A DNA stretch of 64,000 bases from Fallopia convolvulus (Eukaryota; Streptophyta; Magnoliopsida; Caryophyllales; Polygonaceae). Both the position numbers and the translations under genes were made by a program. Shown here piece by piece: positions 23,759-34,770 of this stretch (the first letter of the stretch is position 1; each line of letters begins with the position of its first letter). The notes under the pieces are model-generated. The model did no database searches, was not told the DNA's origin, and worked only from the letters and a program-made list of their open reading frames with translations. The stretch is taken from contig OZ024736.1 in the NCBI GenBank assembly GCA_964016875.1, positions 38,844,707-38,908,706 of the forward strand, given 5' to 3'.

Positions 23759-24306
23759 AAAAAAATGTTATAAACACACTCGGATTCAAGAACTAAATCG
23801 TTCATATTAGTATCTAATAATTTTTAAAACAACTATGAACATACTAAATCAATAATCGAAATTCATATAACTAACCTCTTTCCATTTGCACAACTTGCTT
23901 CTAACAGACACCGAAATCTTCAAACCAAAATAGTTCGATTGAATGGAATGGTGTTCGACTGATGAGGTAGAGAGGGGATTGAATGAAGAATGATGGTTTA
24001 GCAGGAATTACGGTTTTGGATCGTGGATTATGCAATCGTGCTATGCAAGATTTTCAAAGATTCTGGTATATATTTTTTCTCATTTTCAAAAAAATTCCCC
24101 CCCCTAATTTGGGTAGTTTTCATATCTAAACCGATTTTGTGATATTCCCATATCCCCTTCCCTATTCTAATTATAATGCGCCCTACTTTTCAGCCATTGA
24201 TTAGATTTAATCCAACGATCATCATTTAATCACACATTACACTACAATACCTATTGTATATATTTAGCATCAAATATAGGACGACTTTCAATTACCTTAT
24301 ATACTA

Positions 24307-24569
24307 CTCCCTCTGTTTCACAATAGTTGTTTTTAGACAAAATTTCACACATATTAAGGAAATTTTTTTTTCTCCAAATTGCCCCTATTAAATGTTCTCT
24401 CTTTTTTCTCAATTACCAATAAGTAATTTGTACTTTTAAAAAGAAATTTTGGAAGAAGTGTAATGTGGGGTATACTCTAAGGGTATAAATGGAAAAAAAC
24501 TTTATATGAACAACTATTTTGAAACAAAAAAAATTGGCTTTAAGAACAACTATTGTGAAACGGAGGGAG
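24307..24569. mobile_element. Stowaway-type MITE
   Basis: TIRs CTCCCTCTGTTTCACAATAG and reverse complement (CTATTGTGAAACGGAGGGAG), with TA at 24305-24306 and 24570-24571; 263 bp, non-coding. The inner TIR sequence differs from the two MITEs near 0.5 and 8 kb, so this is a separate subfamily. It sits just outside the MULE. Confidence 0.9.
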
Positions 24570-24571
24570 TA

Positions 24572-26305
24572 TGTTTTATGGAATTAAATAACAATTTACA
24601 AGATGCATCTCTTAGCTAAAAACATATATAGCAGTAAACACTATTTATACGAAAGTACACCAGAAAACAATTACAAGTCCGATGTGGGATAAGTCTGAAA
24701 CAATTGCCAGCTCCTGTAATCTTCTTCTTACTGTCTTTGTCATATTGCTTGGTGAACTTTGAAACACTATCGATACACGTATATATAGGAGCATTAGAAT
24801 ATTTGAAGTTCTTACCCAGAAAAAAGGAATGGTAAAACGCCAACCGGGTAAAAGAAGCAAAGTCTGCTCATAGAAATTTTACCCTTGCAGCGTCCAGTAT
24901 CATGACTCAGAGTCAGGGTTTTACCCTCTGTGCGCCCAGACTGACAAATTTCTCATTTGCCAAACATGCATCTTCGACGATCATACTGTATATTATAAAT
25001 ATATATATATATATATATGTAGATGTATGAAAACATGCATATTTTACATAGGACTTATACAAAATTAAGATGTACAGAGTTTTTAAAAGGGTAAAATTAT
25101 AATCGGCATATCATGAATTCATGATATCAATGATTAAGCCTTACGTGCAAGCAATTATTAGTGGCAATGGAATCAGAGAAACATGTAAATCTCTATCCAA
25201 TCCTCTTTCAAAAAGAAATATCTTTTTTTTCTTCGATCTGTTGCTTTTGCCAAACGCACCCTAGTTTGCTAGGAGCCTAGGACTATGCATAAAACTAATA
25301 GTATATACTTGTGGTTGGATGGTGGGCACAAATTGCATTATAATTTGTACTATAAATTAATTAAAATAACAAATCAGTATTAATAAAGATAAAGATAAAG
25401 ATAAAGATAATATGCTCCATCAGCAAACATATTAATTAATAAAACAAATGCAATCATGCATGTGATATATGAACACTAACCACTAGTAAAATTTTGAGGT
25501 CCAACAAAAGCTTAAGAGTATCATTTCAGGTACAGCCAAATTTATGACCCAAAAGGTATAAAATCTAGGAAAGAGATTTCCTCTTAATTTTTTTTAATGC
25601 TTTCATCCCTATTATAATGAGAAGGTGATGTGTAATTAATAATTATGCATAATATAATGCGATGATTAGGAAATCTTTTTATATAAGGATCAAGTGACGT
25701 ACGCTATTGCGGAGAGGGAATTCGAATTTCATGATATTTGTTCAAGGTCGAGTTACTGGCGATAGCAAAAGGGAAAGATTATAATTTTTAAGATAAGAGT
25801 TTTTATTCTAGTAACAATTATGCACATATGGGATCATAAGGACAACGAACGTGAGATTAGCTAGGTAGTTAGTAAACCTGGACACTCTTATGGCTACAAA
25901 GCCTCAGCTCATTTAGGTGCAATAGGAGGAAGAAGCTTCAAGCTAGAACTTTGTTTTTTGGTCTGGATAAGAAGTACTTAGGCCATTACAATAGGAGGGG
26001 GAAGGGGTCAAACTTGCAACCTAATGATCACAGATGTTAATTATCACCTACCAATTAGACTAGGCTTGACAACTTCATGCCAGAACTTAATTAGGACAAC
26101 TGCATAGGTGCAATGATCTACTATGTGTGCGAGTTCCGAATGACTTTGTTCATAATGCTAAAAAAGATCGAACCAAGCATTTGTGTGAGTTGGATCATCT
26201 CATGAAAAAGATTGTGTTAGATCGAGATGGAAAATTGAAACACTAGAATTGTGATCAATCACTTTAGGAATAGTGTCAAGGCAAGGTGGAAGAAGCATTA
26301 TAGAG
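24572..26305. other. Gene-free AT-rich stretch
   Basis: It holds an (AT)n microsatellite at 25000-25018, a short AAAGAT repeat near 25386-25410, and a palindrome TGACTCAGAGTCA near 24903-24915. No gene is recognised; short frames here look random. Confidence 0.45.
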
Positions 26306-26320
26306 AAACTAGAAAATAGT

Positions 26321-26415
26321 GCCTTCGGGCATCTAGTCAAGCGGTTAAGACTTTATGATAGTACATTAAGGTTTCCGTATCAACTCTTACAAGCAGTGCC
26401 AAAGACCAAAAAAAA
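26321..26415 (+). mobile_element. Short tRNA-derived SINE
   Basis: A 95-bp unit ends in an A-rich tail (AAAGACC then A10) and is flanked by a perfect 15-bp duplication, AAACTAGAAAATAGT, at 26306-26320 and 26416-26430. The 5' part has a tRNA-like A-box region (TAGTCAAGCGGTTAAGA) and a weak B-box-like GGTTTCCGTATCAAC. Length, tail and long duplication fit a plant SINE moved by LINE machinery. It has no coding capacity. Confidence 0.75.
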
Positions 26416-26590
26416 AAACTAGAAAATAGTTTACTAGGATTGGCCTAGGTGATCCTTATATTTAAAAGCTCGGTATATTGTAGGATACTAGTATATGGGA
26501 ACGGTAACACTGTTACCATGGGAGCAGTATCGATCATTCCCTTATAAAGAACTAATAGGTTGTATATTTTCATATTACTTTCAAGTAATA

Positions 26591-27211
26591 TGTTGAGAGT
26601 TGTCCCACATCTGAAATTGGAAAGTACAAAGCCTAGTATTTAACCTAATGAGTTTCTCCACCCATTGCCATATGGTTTTGGGTTGGAACCTCATTGGGTT
26701 TGTATGCTAGGCCCGTTACACGCACGACCCCCAGATTATCGGCCCACCGGACTTTAATATAGTATCAGAGCAGGTTTCGGTGTGGGTTCATTTCCCGGAG
26801 TCTTCGGGCTTGCCGGCTACATGGGCCCATTCAAGCAGTCCGCCCGATATAGGAGCGGCCGAGTCCCAATAGTGGCGGTTCACGAGCCTTGAAGGATTTA
26901 TTCGGACTTTTCGGCCATGTGAGCACATTCAAGCAACTCACCCAATATAGGAGCGTCCGATCCAATTGTGACGATTCGCTAATGCCTTGAGGAATTCTAT
27001 CCAAGTGTCAACTGGCCCGGGCAGTTGCACTTTAGGGTGTGTGTTGAGAGTTATCCCACATCTGAAATTGGGAAGTACAAAGTCTACTATGTAACCTAAT
27101 GAGCTACTCCACCCATTGCCATATGGTTTTGGGTTGGAACCTTATTGGGTTTGTATGCTAGGCCCGTTACACGCACGACCCCCTAGATTATCGGCCCACC
27201 GGACTTTAATA
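26591..27211 (+). mobile_element. Complete TRIM retrotransposon
   Basis: The 5' LTR (26591-26759) and 3' LTR (27042-27211) both begin TGTTGAGAGTT and end GGACTTTAATA. The primer site TAGTATCAGAGC directly follows the 5' LTR (canonical TGGTATCAGAGC). AGGGTGTG precedes the 3' LTR as a polypurine-like tract. Flanks carry a 5-bp duplication TAATA (26586-26590 and 27212-27216). The interior is about 280 bp and non-coding, so at 621 bp this is a terminal-repeat retrotransposon in miniature. No 5S-like segment of the Cassandra type is visible in the LTRs. Confidence 0.88.
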
Positions 27212-27216
27212 TAATA

Positions 27217-28115
27217 CAAGTCAAATGAGAAGTTTGGAAGTAGGAATGAATTAGAACTAGTGTAAGGGAACAGAGTGAGGGAACAATAATGTATGTGCCA
27301 AAAAGGATTCTATATTTGGAAAGCACGTCAAACCTTTTTTAGAAAGATATGATTCTCAGATATTTGACAGGTAGATGGCTGAAACGTGTGGCACAAGGAG
27401 ATACTTTCTAGGACTAGAAAGATCTAGTTGTTGTAAATCTAATTTATGGTGATTTGATTACGAGAGAATATCAAGACGTGACCAAAACACTATAGATAAG
27501 ATTAGATTAACGTGGTTTCTCTTCACTGATCACAATTGCCATTGTCAAACGTGTGAAGATGAGATCCATTGTGTGTTGCTCGAAGTAAGTTGTTGTGTGT
27601 GTCTTAGTAGTTTTATTGATTACTCCTTCTTAAGCTTATAAATAAGTTATATGATTTGATAGTTATAAGTTCTTGAGATTAGACTAGACTGTGTGAAGTC
27701 TCTACTTGCTTGTAGTTCGTGTGAAAATCAATAAAATAAGAAGACATTTTAACTCCTCTACAAAGGAAGTGATTTTTCTCTTATTCTACTAGTTGGTTGA
27801 GTGAGGGTTTTCACTATAAGTTTTGTGTTCCCATTCTTGGATACTTACGTTGCATAGTTCATTGTTTCTTTGTATACAAACACACGCAATCCAACATATA
27901 ACCAATGGTTAGTGTATTGCTTTTAGATGATGTAAGGAACAAGGCTAGCCCTCATTTAATTACTAATTAACCCCATCTTTATAAAATACTCGGAGACTAC
28001 CAACTTCCATCAAAAAAAGAAAAAAAAAAGTGAACCCTATTATAACAAGTATAAATAATATTATAATTTCAACCTTTTCTAGTGTTTATGGTGTGGATTT
28101 AAGCTTAGGTAAAAC
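27217..28115. other. Unassigned spacer
   Basis: Probably degraded repeat DNA. No frame, terminal repeat or RNA gene is recognised. Confidence 0.35.
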
Positions 28116-28500
28116 GAATCTTAGAGTAAAATGGTGCAAATTGATCTAGAGGATTGGATCAAGATTAGATCAACGCAAACATATATCTTCTCCCTTAAAA
28201 TATGAATACGAAACTTAAAAATATGAATATGAAAATTTCATGAATATTCAACTCAACTACATGGATACGTGACTAAAAACATAAATATATAACTTAAAAA
28301 CGAGAATATGCGACTTAGAAATACGAATACAATCATTATAAGCAAGAATGCCATCATAAAAACATGAATATAGTCAAATAAAAAATAAATACACAACGAA
28401 AAATATGAATATGTAAGAATAAACGTATGAATATATCCTACTGAAATATGAATGTGATTCAACGGTCTAGATTAATCCGCTCCGTTTTATTCTAAGTCTC
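28116..28500. mobile_element. Short MULE-like TIR element with an internal 21-bp array
   Basis: Degenerate inverted repeats: CTTAGAGTAAAATGG...GATCTAGAGGATTGGATC at 28120-28160 pairs with the reverse complement of 28456-28496, about 75% alike over 41 bp. The inner TIR word (GATTAATCTAGACCGTTGAATC) resembles the subterminal sequence of the large MULE. The exact ends and target duplication were not resolved. The interior is almost wholly the ATGAATA array. Confidence 0.55.
28202..28454 (+). repeat. 21-bp-period ATGAATA array
   Basis: Thirteen degenerate copies of ATGAATA start at 28202, 28223, 28240, 28261, 28281, 28302, 28323, 28344, 28364, 28385, 28405, 28427 and 28448. Steps are 20-22 bp except one of 17. 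A-rich and ACTTAAAA-like spacers also recur. Confidence 0.8.
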
Positions 28501-29750
28501 TTTTTTTTGAAGAAGGTAAGATTTAGGTAACCAAACAAGCCTGGTAAACCGAGAGGCCACACGAGGCGGCAACCGAGAACGGCTAAAGAGTACAAAGCAC
28601 AAAAGTAGAAAGACCGACAAACAAGTTGTGGCTCAAGGTGAGTAAAACACTGAAAGGCAATGCTTCGACAAAACGGTCAACCCAATAACGGGATGTGCGA
28701 AAAAGGACAATTGACGTTTCCTTCACCGAGATGAAGGATCTTCAAAAATCACGATGCACAAAGACGAACTAGCCCCAAATGACTCTATTTGACACCAAAA
28801 CTCAATTCTAACCCTTTGGTAGAGTACTACCACACTAGATCAAACCGTCTTGACCAAATCTACAAAACAAAGACATCTAAAGGTCTACACACAAGCCAAT
28901 AATTTGACAAGCTCAAATTCTGAAAGAACCTAACATGATAGAAACAACAAAGGACAAACAAAGGGTCGAAAGAAAACTCCTCAAACTGGTGAAAATCAAA
29001 GAGATACAAAAAGTCTAGAAAGACGGGGCCTAAAAAAGTCTACATGGGCACATGGAGCCCATCAACAACTCGGAGAAAACCGAGGTTGACATGCCCAAGA
29101 TTCCGACGGACGAGAAAAACGAGATGAAATACTTGGAAGGGTCAAAAACCGATACCGAAGCACCTTTCTCACACTTGAACGATCAAGCGGTGGAGTTCAC
29201 AAGTCGGTTCTAAACGAAGGCTATCGAAGCCATCATCTGGCAAAGGGTTTGGTATAAAGTCTTATCAATCATATCAAGCCAGAATAAACGAAACAAGAAA
29301 TTCATCAAGGTATATCAGTTAAACCATACATTAGATCGAGCAGAAGCAGGGTCCAATAGAGGGCAAATTCAACATTTAAGACATACAATTGCTCTTTAGA
29401 CAGAAACTAGGAATAAAGTCAAGCTAACTAATGGAGCGGGTTGTTTAGAAATTCTCATTTATGAAGTGGTCACAACTAGCTCTCACCTAGTGGGTGGTCA
29501 AAAACTCTCGCAAAGGGGGAGGTTAGGAACCTTACACTCGGAGCCAAGCACTCGGTCAAAGGTCGAAATTTCTTGCTTAAAGAAGAGATCAAGAATTGGC
29601 CTTTATAGATTTTCTCAGTTTAGAGGCAAATTTCTTAGGAAGGAAGGGGACCGGCTTTCTCAACCATGAGAAAACTGGCTTTCTCAGCCAAAAAGATGGC
29701 TTTTACAGCCATGATGTTTTAGAGAGAGACTGATAACTTACATTTTAGAG
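28501..29750. other. Unclassified repeat-like DNA
   Basis: It begins with an eight-T run followed by a unique-looking, slightly GC-richer sequence. This could be the reverse-strand poly(A) end of a truncated LINE, but I see no reverse-transcriptase frame and leave it unassigned. Confidence 0.25.
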
Positions 29751-31140
29751 CATCTTAGGACATGCATTTAGTTCTTAGTTTAGTATGTTTTCTTGCAAAG
29801 GTCTCATGTTTTCCAGTACTCTTAGTTTAATCTCCGTTATAGATGTCTACACGCGTATTTTTATGTTTTTTTTGGAGAGTTTCGAGCTTCGTTGGAACGC
29901 GTTTGGATACAAGACGGAATCAAGACTTCAGTTTAGGAGGCATCAGGATCGGAAAAGAACAATTCCAGAGCCAAAAAGAAGGAACCACAGGATCAAGGAC
30001 AAGGTCGTGCAACAAGGAGCACGGTCGTGTAGACGGTGTTGCAAATCTTCGGATCCTGCAACCTAGGCGCACGATCGTGCGTCCAAGATCAGTTGAAGGC
30101 TAAGGTCGTGAACCATAGGCGCACGATCGTGCACCCCCAAGGCTAAGGTCGTGCGCCTCATGTTCAGGGTCGTAAGCCTCTCAAGATCGTGCGCTAGAGC
30201 GTCCGACGCGCGCCGGTGATCGTGCACCCCTTTAGGTCGGGTTTTGGGCCGCCTCTTCCACCCTATCCCTAGTATAAATACCTTCTTTTGTCTTCTAAAT
30301 GGAGGGTTCGAGTGTTTTACCAATTTCTATTGCTTGAGAAACAAGTTTAGAGAGATTTATTGGAGATTTGAAGACCTTTGTTGGATTGAGTTTGAATTTG
30401 CTGGATTTAATCAAGTTTGTTTGGTTTTTCAATCCGGTATGTTGATTCTCATTGTTGCATTGATTTCTTCTATTCTATTAAATTGCACAATCTATTGTTT
30501 GAAGCTTTGTTTGATTCAATCCTAGATGCTCTATGCCTTATTAACTTTTGTGAATGGGAACTTGCCAAAGTTTGAGACTGAAAGGTGAAAACTTTGATAA
30601 GTAGTAAGACAGGGAATGGAGATTGAAAGGTACTTTTCCTGTTGAACCCTAGGATTTCAACCTGAGTTTTCTCTATTATGAAAATATTTTGAATTCTCTT
30701 GTGGAATAACAATTGTCATAGAAACCTTAAGGTTGGGTTGAGTAAGTAAGTCACGAAAGCGAATGTTTATTCAATTTAATCTTAAATTCTAAGTGCTTAA
30801 AGGTCTAGATTTTAATTTGCAAGTCACGAAAGTGGATGTTTAATTGAGTCTAGATACGTTTGTTAACATTCGAAAGAATTTAGCGGATACATTAGACAAT
30901 TGCTTTCAAACAAAGTCAGAATTAAGATTGTGCAAACATCCTTTAGAGTCTACCGAAGCATCGTTGTGGGGATCCTTGATCTTAGAAGCTTTTCTCTCAT
31001 TGATTTCTCTCATATTTAATTGTTTATTTGTCATAGTTCGTTTCATAAGATAAAATCACGAAACAATCTTTTCTTATTTTTTCGACTTAGTCTACTGATT
31101 TGAATACGATTAATACTACTTAGTCCCAGAATTCGACACC
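29751..31140 (+). mobile_element. Probable LTR-retrotransposon LTR remnant
   Basis: The layout is LTR-like. A GC-richer upstream part holds repeated RTCGTG words. A TATA box (AGTATAAATACC) lies near 30271. A long T-rich transcribed region follows, ending near '...AGAATTCGACACCTTGGTATTAC' around 31130. No coding domains and no paired copy are found, and the boundaries are guesses. Confidence 0.35.
30004..30224 (+). repeat. RTCGTG/GCACGATCGTGC motif cluster
   Basis: About nine RTCGTG/A words lie in 220 bp. Starts at 30105, 30126, 30148, 30169 and 30186 are 21, 22, 21 and 17 bp apart. Two copies are the perfect palindrome GCACGATCGTGC (30069-30080 and 30121-30132). Local GC content is clearly above the surroundings. 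Confidence 0.6.
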
Positions 31141-31260
31141 TTGGTATTACAACCAATCCCGTACATTGCGGGTAGGATTTGGCCTATAAGAGACCTTGTC
31201 TCTAAAAATATTCTAAGACCAGTTTTACCTGAAATCACCTCGTACGGTGTGCCTATAGAT

Positions 31261-31833
31261 TAGGGCTGAGCAAACGGATATATCCGATCCGATCCGGTAT
31301 ATCGGATATCCGGTAAATTTTTTCCTTAAAACCTCGATCCGTATCCGATGCGTTAATTGTCGGATATCCGGTATGAAATATCCGTTTGGAACGGATATCT
31401 GGTAGCGGATATCCGAACTATCCGTTTTGAAAAATATTTCTACTATTTTTGATTTAGCCCCAATTAATATGCATGATTGAAGGATATCGGAACCGAATTT
31501 CCGTTGATTTGTTTAAATTTTAATTGAAAGTTTACATGGTTGAGGAGAATTGAACGCTTATTACAAAATAGTCATTAAACATCTATTCTACTTAGTATTA
31601 ATGTGTATTTTCTAAAATATATATATATAGTACCGGATATACCGGATATCCGGTTGCTTGAAAACCCCGATCCGTATCCGGTCCGGATATCCTGAAAAAA
31701 CCCCCGGATCGGATCGGATCGGATACGGATAAAAAAATTTGTGATATGATCCATTCGGATCCGGATTTTTTCGGATCGGATAGGCCGGATCGGCGGATTG
31801 GATTAACGGATCGGGCATTTTTGTTCACCCCTA
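31261..31833. mobile_element. Non-autonomous hAT element
   Basis: The terminal repeats TAGGGCTGAGCAAA (31261) and TAGGGGTGAACAAA (reverse complement at 31833) are flanked by a perfect 8-bp duplication CTATAGAT (31253-31260 and 31834-31841), as expected for hAT elements. Both arms are rich in GGATATCCG and GGATCGGATC words that can pair with each other. 573 bp, no transposase frame. Confidence 0.88.
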
Positions 31834-31853
31834 CTATAGATATATTCTAATAA

Positions 31854-32369
31854 GAGAATAGATCATGTGAGAATGAAAACTAAGGAGAGAAATGAGAATA
31901 AATCTCAGTCGTTTAATCGGGTTAGATCTACAATTGAGATCACCTGCGTGAAGTTATTTGACCTCCGAGGTTGAAAAATCTGTGAATGATTGTTCTTTTC
32001 ACTTAACATGATTGTGCCTTTTCGATTAACGTGAGTGTGCATGCTATTTTATCATTGTGTGTGATTCTTTCATGCGAGTGTGTAATGAGTGTGAAATATG
32101 TGACGAATGACTGTGCTTTTTCACTTAATATGACTGTGCATTTTCATTTAGCACGATTGTGCATTTTCACTTAACATGATTGTGCACAATCACATACAAT
32201 ATTATACACAATCATTTCTGAAATTCACTACTAAGGTTAAAATGCCTACACAACCATGTTAGATGAAAATGCACAGTCATATTTAACATTTTTTTTCACG
32301 GGCATGATGAGTAGTTGAGATTCATTCTCATTTATCTCCTAACGAACCATTTTCACGTGAACGTCAGCC
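31854..32369. mobile_element. Non-autonomous Mutator-like element
   Basis: A perfect 9-bp duplication TTCTAATAA flanks it (31845-31853 and 32370-32378). Degenerate TIRs of about 65 bp include GGAGAGAAATGAGAATAAATC at the left and its reverse-complement match GGAGATAAATGAGAATGAATC at the right. The subterminal CAGTCGTTTAATCGGGTTAG resembles that of the large MULE. 516 bp, non-coding, with an internal array. Confidence 0.82.
31987..32185 (+). repeat. 22-23-bp-period TGAYTGTGC array
   Basis: TGATTGTGC-type cores at 31987, 32009, 32032, 32052, 32075, 32108, 32131, 32154 and 32177, mostly 22-23 bp apart, with the spacer TTTTCAYTTAACA repeating in the last copies. The reverse complement continues weakly towards 32275. 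Confidence 0.75.
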
Positions 32370-32378
32370 TTCTAATAA

Positions 32379-34770
32379 TAATTTTATAATTATAAAGTTA
32401 TTATTTGTATATTTATTTAGATTACTTTTTCCTAAATATTTATTCTAATTTAGGTAATAGTTTGAAATTAGTTTTCGAACACGGGTTAAAAAGACCTTAA
32501 CCATTGTCTACAGGAACCCCATAACTACTTTTTTTTACTGTAGAGGTCCATCGACCCTCCCAATTCAATTTTTTTCATACACGCCGTCAGGAAGATTTGA
32601 ATTTCGAACCTCCTGAACAAACGCTTAAGGAGTCTAGCACCTCATCCCACTAGACCAATTGGTTATTGGTAACCCCATAACTACTTCGGTCAATACCACC
32701 CATTCATCACAAACATATTGATACAAATACTACTACTACGTGTTTTCTTTAATTTTAATGACGTGTACGGATGAAAGGGTTTTTGCTTGACTTTTGGGGG
32801 CTCAATTAACATATTGAAAATTTTACACTTGGAAGATAGAAAAATGCATCTCAAACTCTTGATTTGCTGAGAGATGAAAAGGGAAAACAAAAACCCTAGA
32901 TCGCACACGTGTGGTAAATTAACTAGCTACAGTAGAAGGGAAGACAGTCAATCTCCCCTTAGGGGACCATTTTCGATCAATTTCATAAGCACTTTTTAAT
33001 TAACACTCTTGTAAACCTGACAATGGTTTCATTGCATTGCATCTCTATTGGACTTAGGAGATGAAAATTGAACAGAGATGTAAGTACGTACCTAAGCTGC
33101 TTAGGGCATTTTTGTGCTGAATTATTTTCGAATTAGAAAATACGTATTCGAGAATTTAACCATTTTTTTAATTGTAAGGAACATTGGACGGAATCAAAGA
33201 AACCTTGTTGAAAATGGTTAACGGTTAATTCCTTTGTCAGCTTAATTGAGCATCAGTTCAAGCATTAAACTGACAAAAAAAAATGCAGAGATCTTGCTAT
33301 TATAAGCTCCTGGGCGCATGATAACCGTACTTGCGATTAATTTGGTGGTTCATTTCGGTTTAAGAAATTCAAAATCCAGTAAAAACAAGCAATGAGCAGG
33401 GTTCATTTGTGCCTCTGATGTGGTTCAAGGTAATTAATTTCAAACCCTAGAAATATATTATAGAAAAAAAAATGAAAAACTTCAGCATATCATTTGGACA
33501 ACTTAATTACCAGCTGTGTTGTAAAAAGTTTTACCAAATGTAGATGGAGACATATCAATCAATTAATCCTAAAAACTAGCTAGAGCCTCATGAGTCATGA
33601 GTTGAGTACTACTATAAAATGTCGGTAATCCAACAACTCATTAAGAGGGAAAATGCATATAAAAAGAAAAAATGAATTAGTGTGAAAATGATTTTTTTCC
33701 CCACTTTGGGGGTCAATTAAAGTGCTTCTTTTAATTCCACCTTCTCTTCAACCAATACTCCATAGTTTAGTTGGCTAAATACACTACCTTCTTACTTGAA
33801 GGTGGCTAATGTGTTTGGATTCTTTTTTTTTTTTTTTTTTTTGTTGGAACAATTTATATCCAATACATCATTAATTCTAAAATTATCAAAGAGTATTTTA
33901 TTGTGAATGATTGCTTGAATTCTGTATGATTGAGTGACACCGCCAAAAGTCAAGACATAATCACTTATGAGACCTTCAACTTGAGCAGAAAAGAGAGATG
34001 AGATTAATTAAACAATAGCAAAGAAACAACAATAAATCATTGATATCTATATATCCTAGGCTATATAACAGACAAAGCAAATACAATTTTGTATCAATGA
34101 TTTATTTTATTTCTTTTGAACAACTTGTCATATTAAATTTCGCATTTGAAAAGAAATATTAAGCTACCATAAACTAATTAATTTCAATTGGTTGGTCATC
34201 TTGACCCATCAATCAAACAACTGATCAAATAAAAATATGGATTTGGTTGAAGATGGGATCAATTGATCGAGTTAATGAATGAGCTAGCTTACATATATGG
34301 AAGAGGAAGAAGAAGAAGAAGATGCAAGTTGTGAAAACAACTTTTTTTTTAAAAAAAAAAAGCAATTGATTAATCATCAAAGGCCAAATTAACGTACCAT
34401 CATGCAATTAACACAAATTAGGCTTGACATCTTACCAAACCTGATCGTGACCATCCGATCTCCACATACAGTGTCACCAATCGATTCCCTGTTCGATTGC
34501 AAATCTCTTCACTTCAAGAAACGTACAATTCAGTCGTCGGTAGCTGATAATTTACCACTTATAATTTCATTTAATCAGGCCGATAATCAGATTTTTCTAC
34601 CCTAAAAGTAACAAGAAGGAGAAGAAGATGAAACAATTAATTCAGGAGAGATAGTAGTTTAACTATTCCAATTCCCTCTGAAAATAATTCAAGATTAATA
34701 ATCTTTAATTCATAATAGATAGGGTGAGAAAATCAAAAGAAAAAATTAATTGGGATATCTGGAAACCTAT
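32379..34770. other. Gene-free stretch downstream of the LSH gene
   Basis: Intergenic, AT-rich. It contains a 20-T run at 33823-33842, GAA repeats near 34300-34325, and presumably the 3' UTR of the LSH gene next to 34770. No other gene is recognised. Confidence 0.45.

Larger units (their letters stand above)
20209..23885 (-). pseudogene. MULE transposase (MURA/FAR1-related) with a 1-bp frameshift
   Basis: Four exons on the minus strand: 23885-23876 (ATG plus seven bases), 22950-22062, 21744-20983 and 20873-20209; about 774 residues if the extra base is ignored, normal for the family. In order: an acidic N-terminus; a FAR1-type DNA-binding domain (about 72-165, ending EQHNHD); the MULE DDE transposase core with Asp293 (SFDSTYGTN) and Asp354 (IIVTDQDCAM); a SWIM zinc finger (CTCMMFNRIGLPCCH); a lysine-rich stretch; and a C-terminal zinc knuckle (CRKCGQSTRHDSRNC). 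The frame changes at 21309-21311, in GGTATACC, where one surplus base separates ...LRAFW from IPAYFRD. The first intron (926 bp) and the intron at 21745-22061 hold TTATTCAA arrays. Expression would start near the outer end of the element. Confidence 0.9.
13180..24245. mobile_element. Large Mutator-like element with ULP1-like and transposase genes
   Basis: About 11 kb containing two convergent genes: a ULP1-like protease gene (+, ends 19549) and a MURA/FAR1-type transposase gene (-, ends 20209). All large non-coding parts carry the same 22-bp-period TTATTCAA arrays, and the arrays stop near both ends, which argues that this is one unit. Candidate degenerate terminal repeats: 13194-13233 against the reverse complement of 24194-24233 agree at about 24 of 40 positions, with further weak similarity inward. 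I could not establish a 9-bp target duplication, so the ends are uncertain by roughly 50-100 bp. ULP1-like genes carried by Mutator-like elements are known from Arabidopsis (Kaonashi) and other plants. Both genes here are interrupted, so this copy is probably not autonomous. Confidence 0.75.

Noticed and set aside
26591..27211. Cassandra-type TRIM.
   Set aside because: The LTRs show no 5S-rRNA-like promoter segment.
29785..30525. Overlapping 80-93-codon frames in the GC-richer LTR-like region.
   Set aside because: They result from the repeated RTCGTG words lacking stop codons; no domain is visible.
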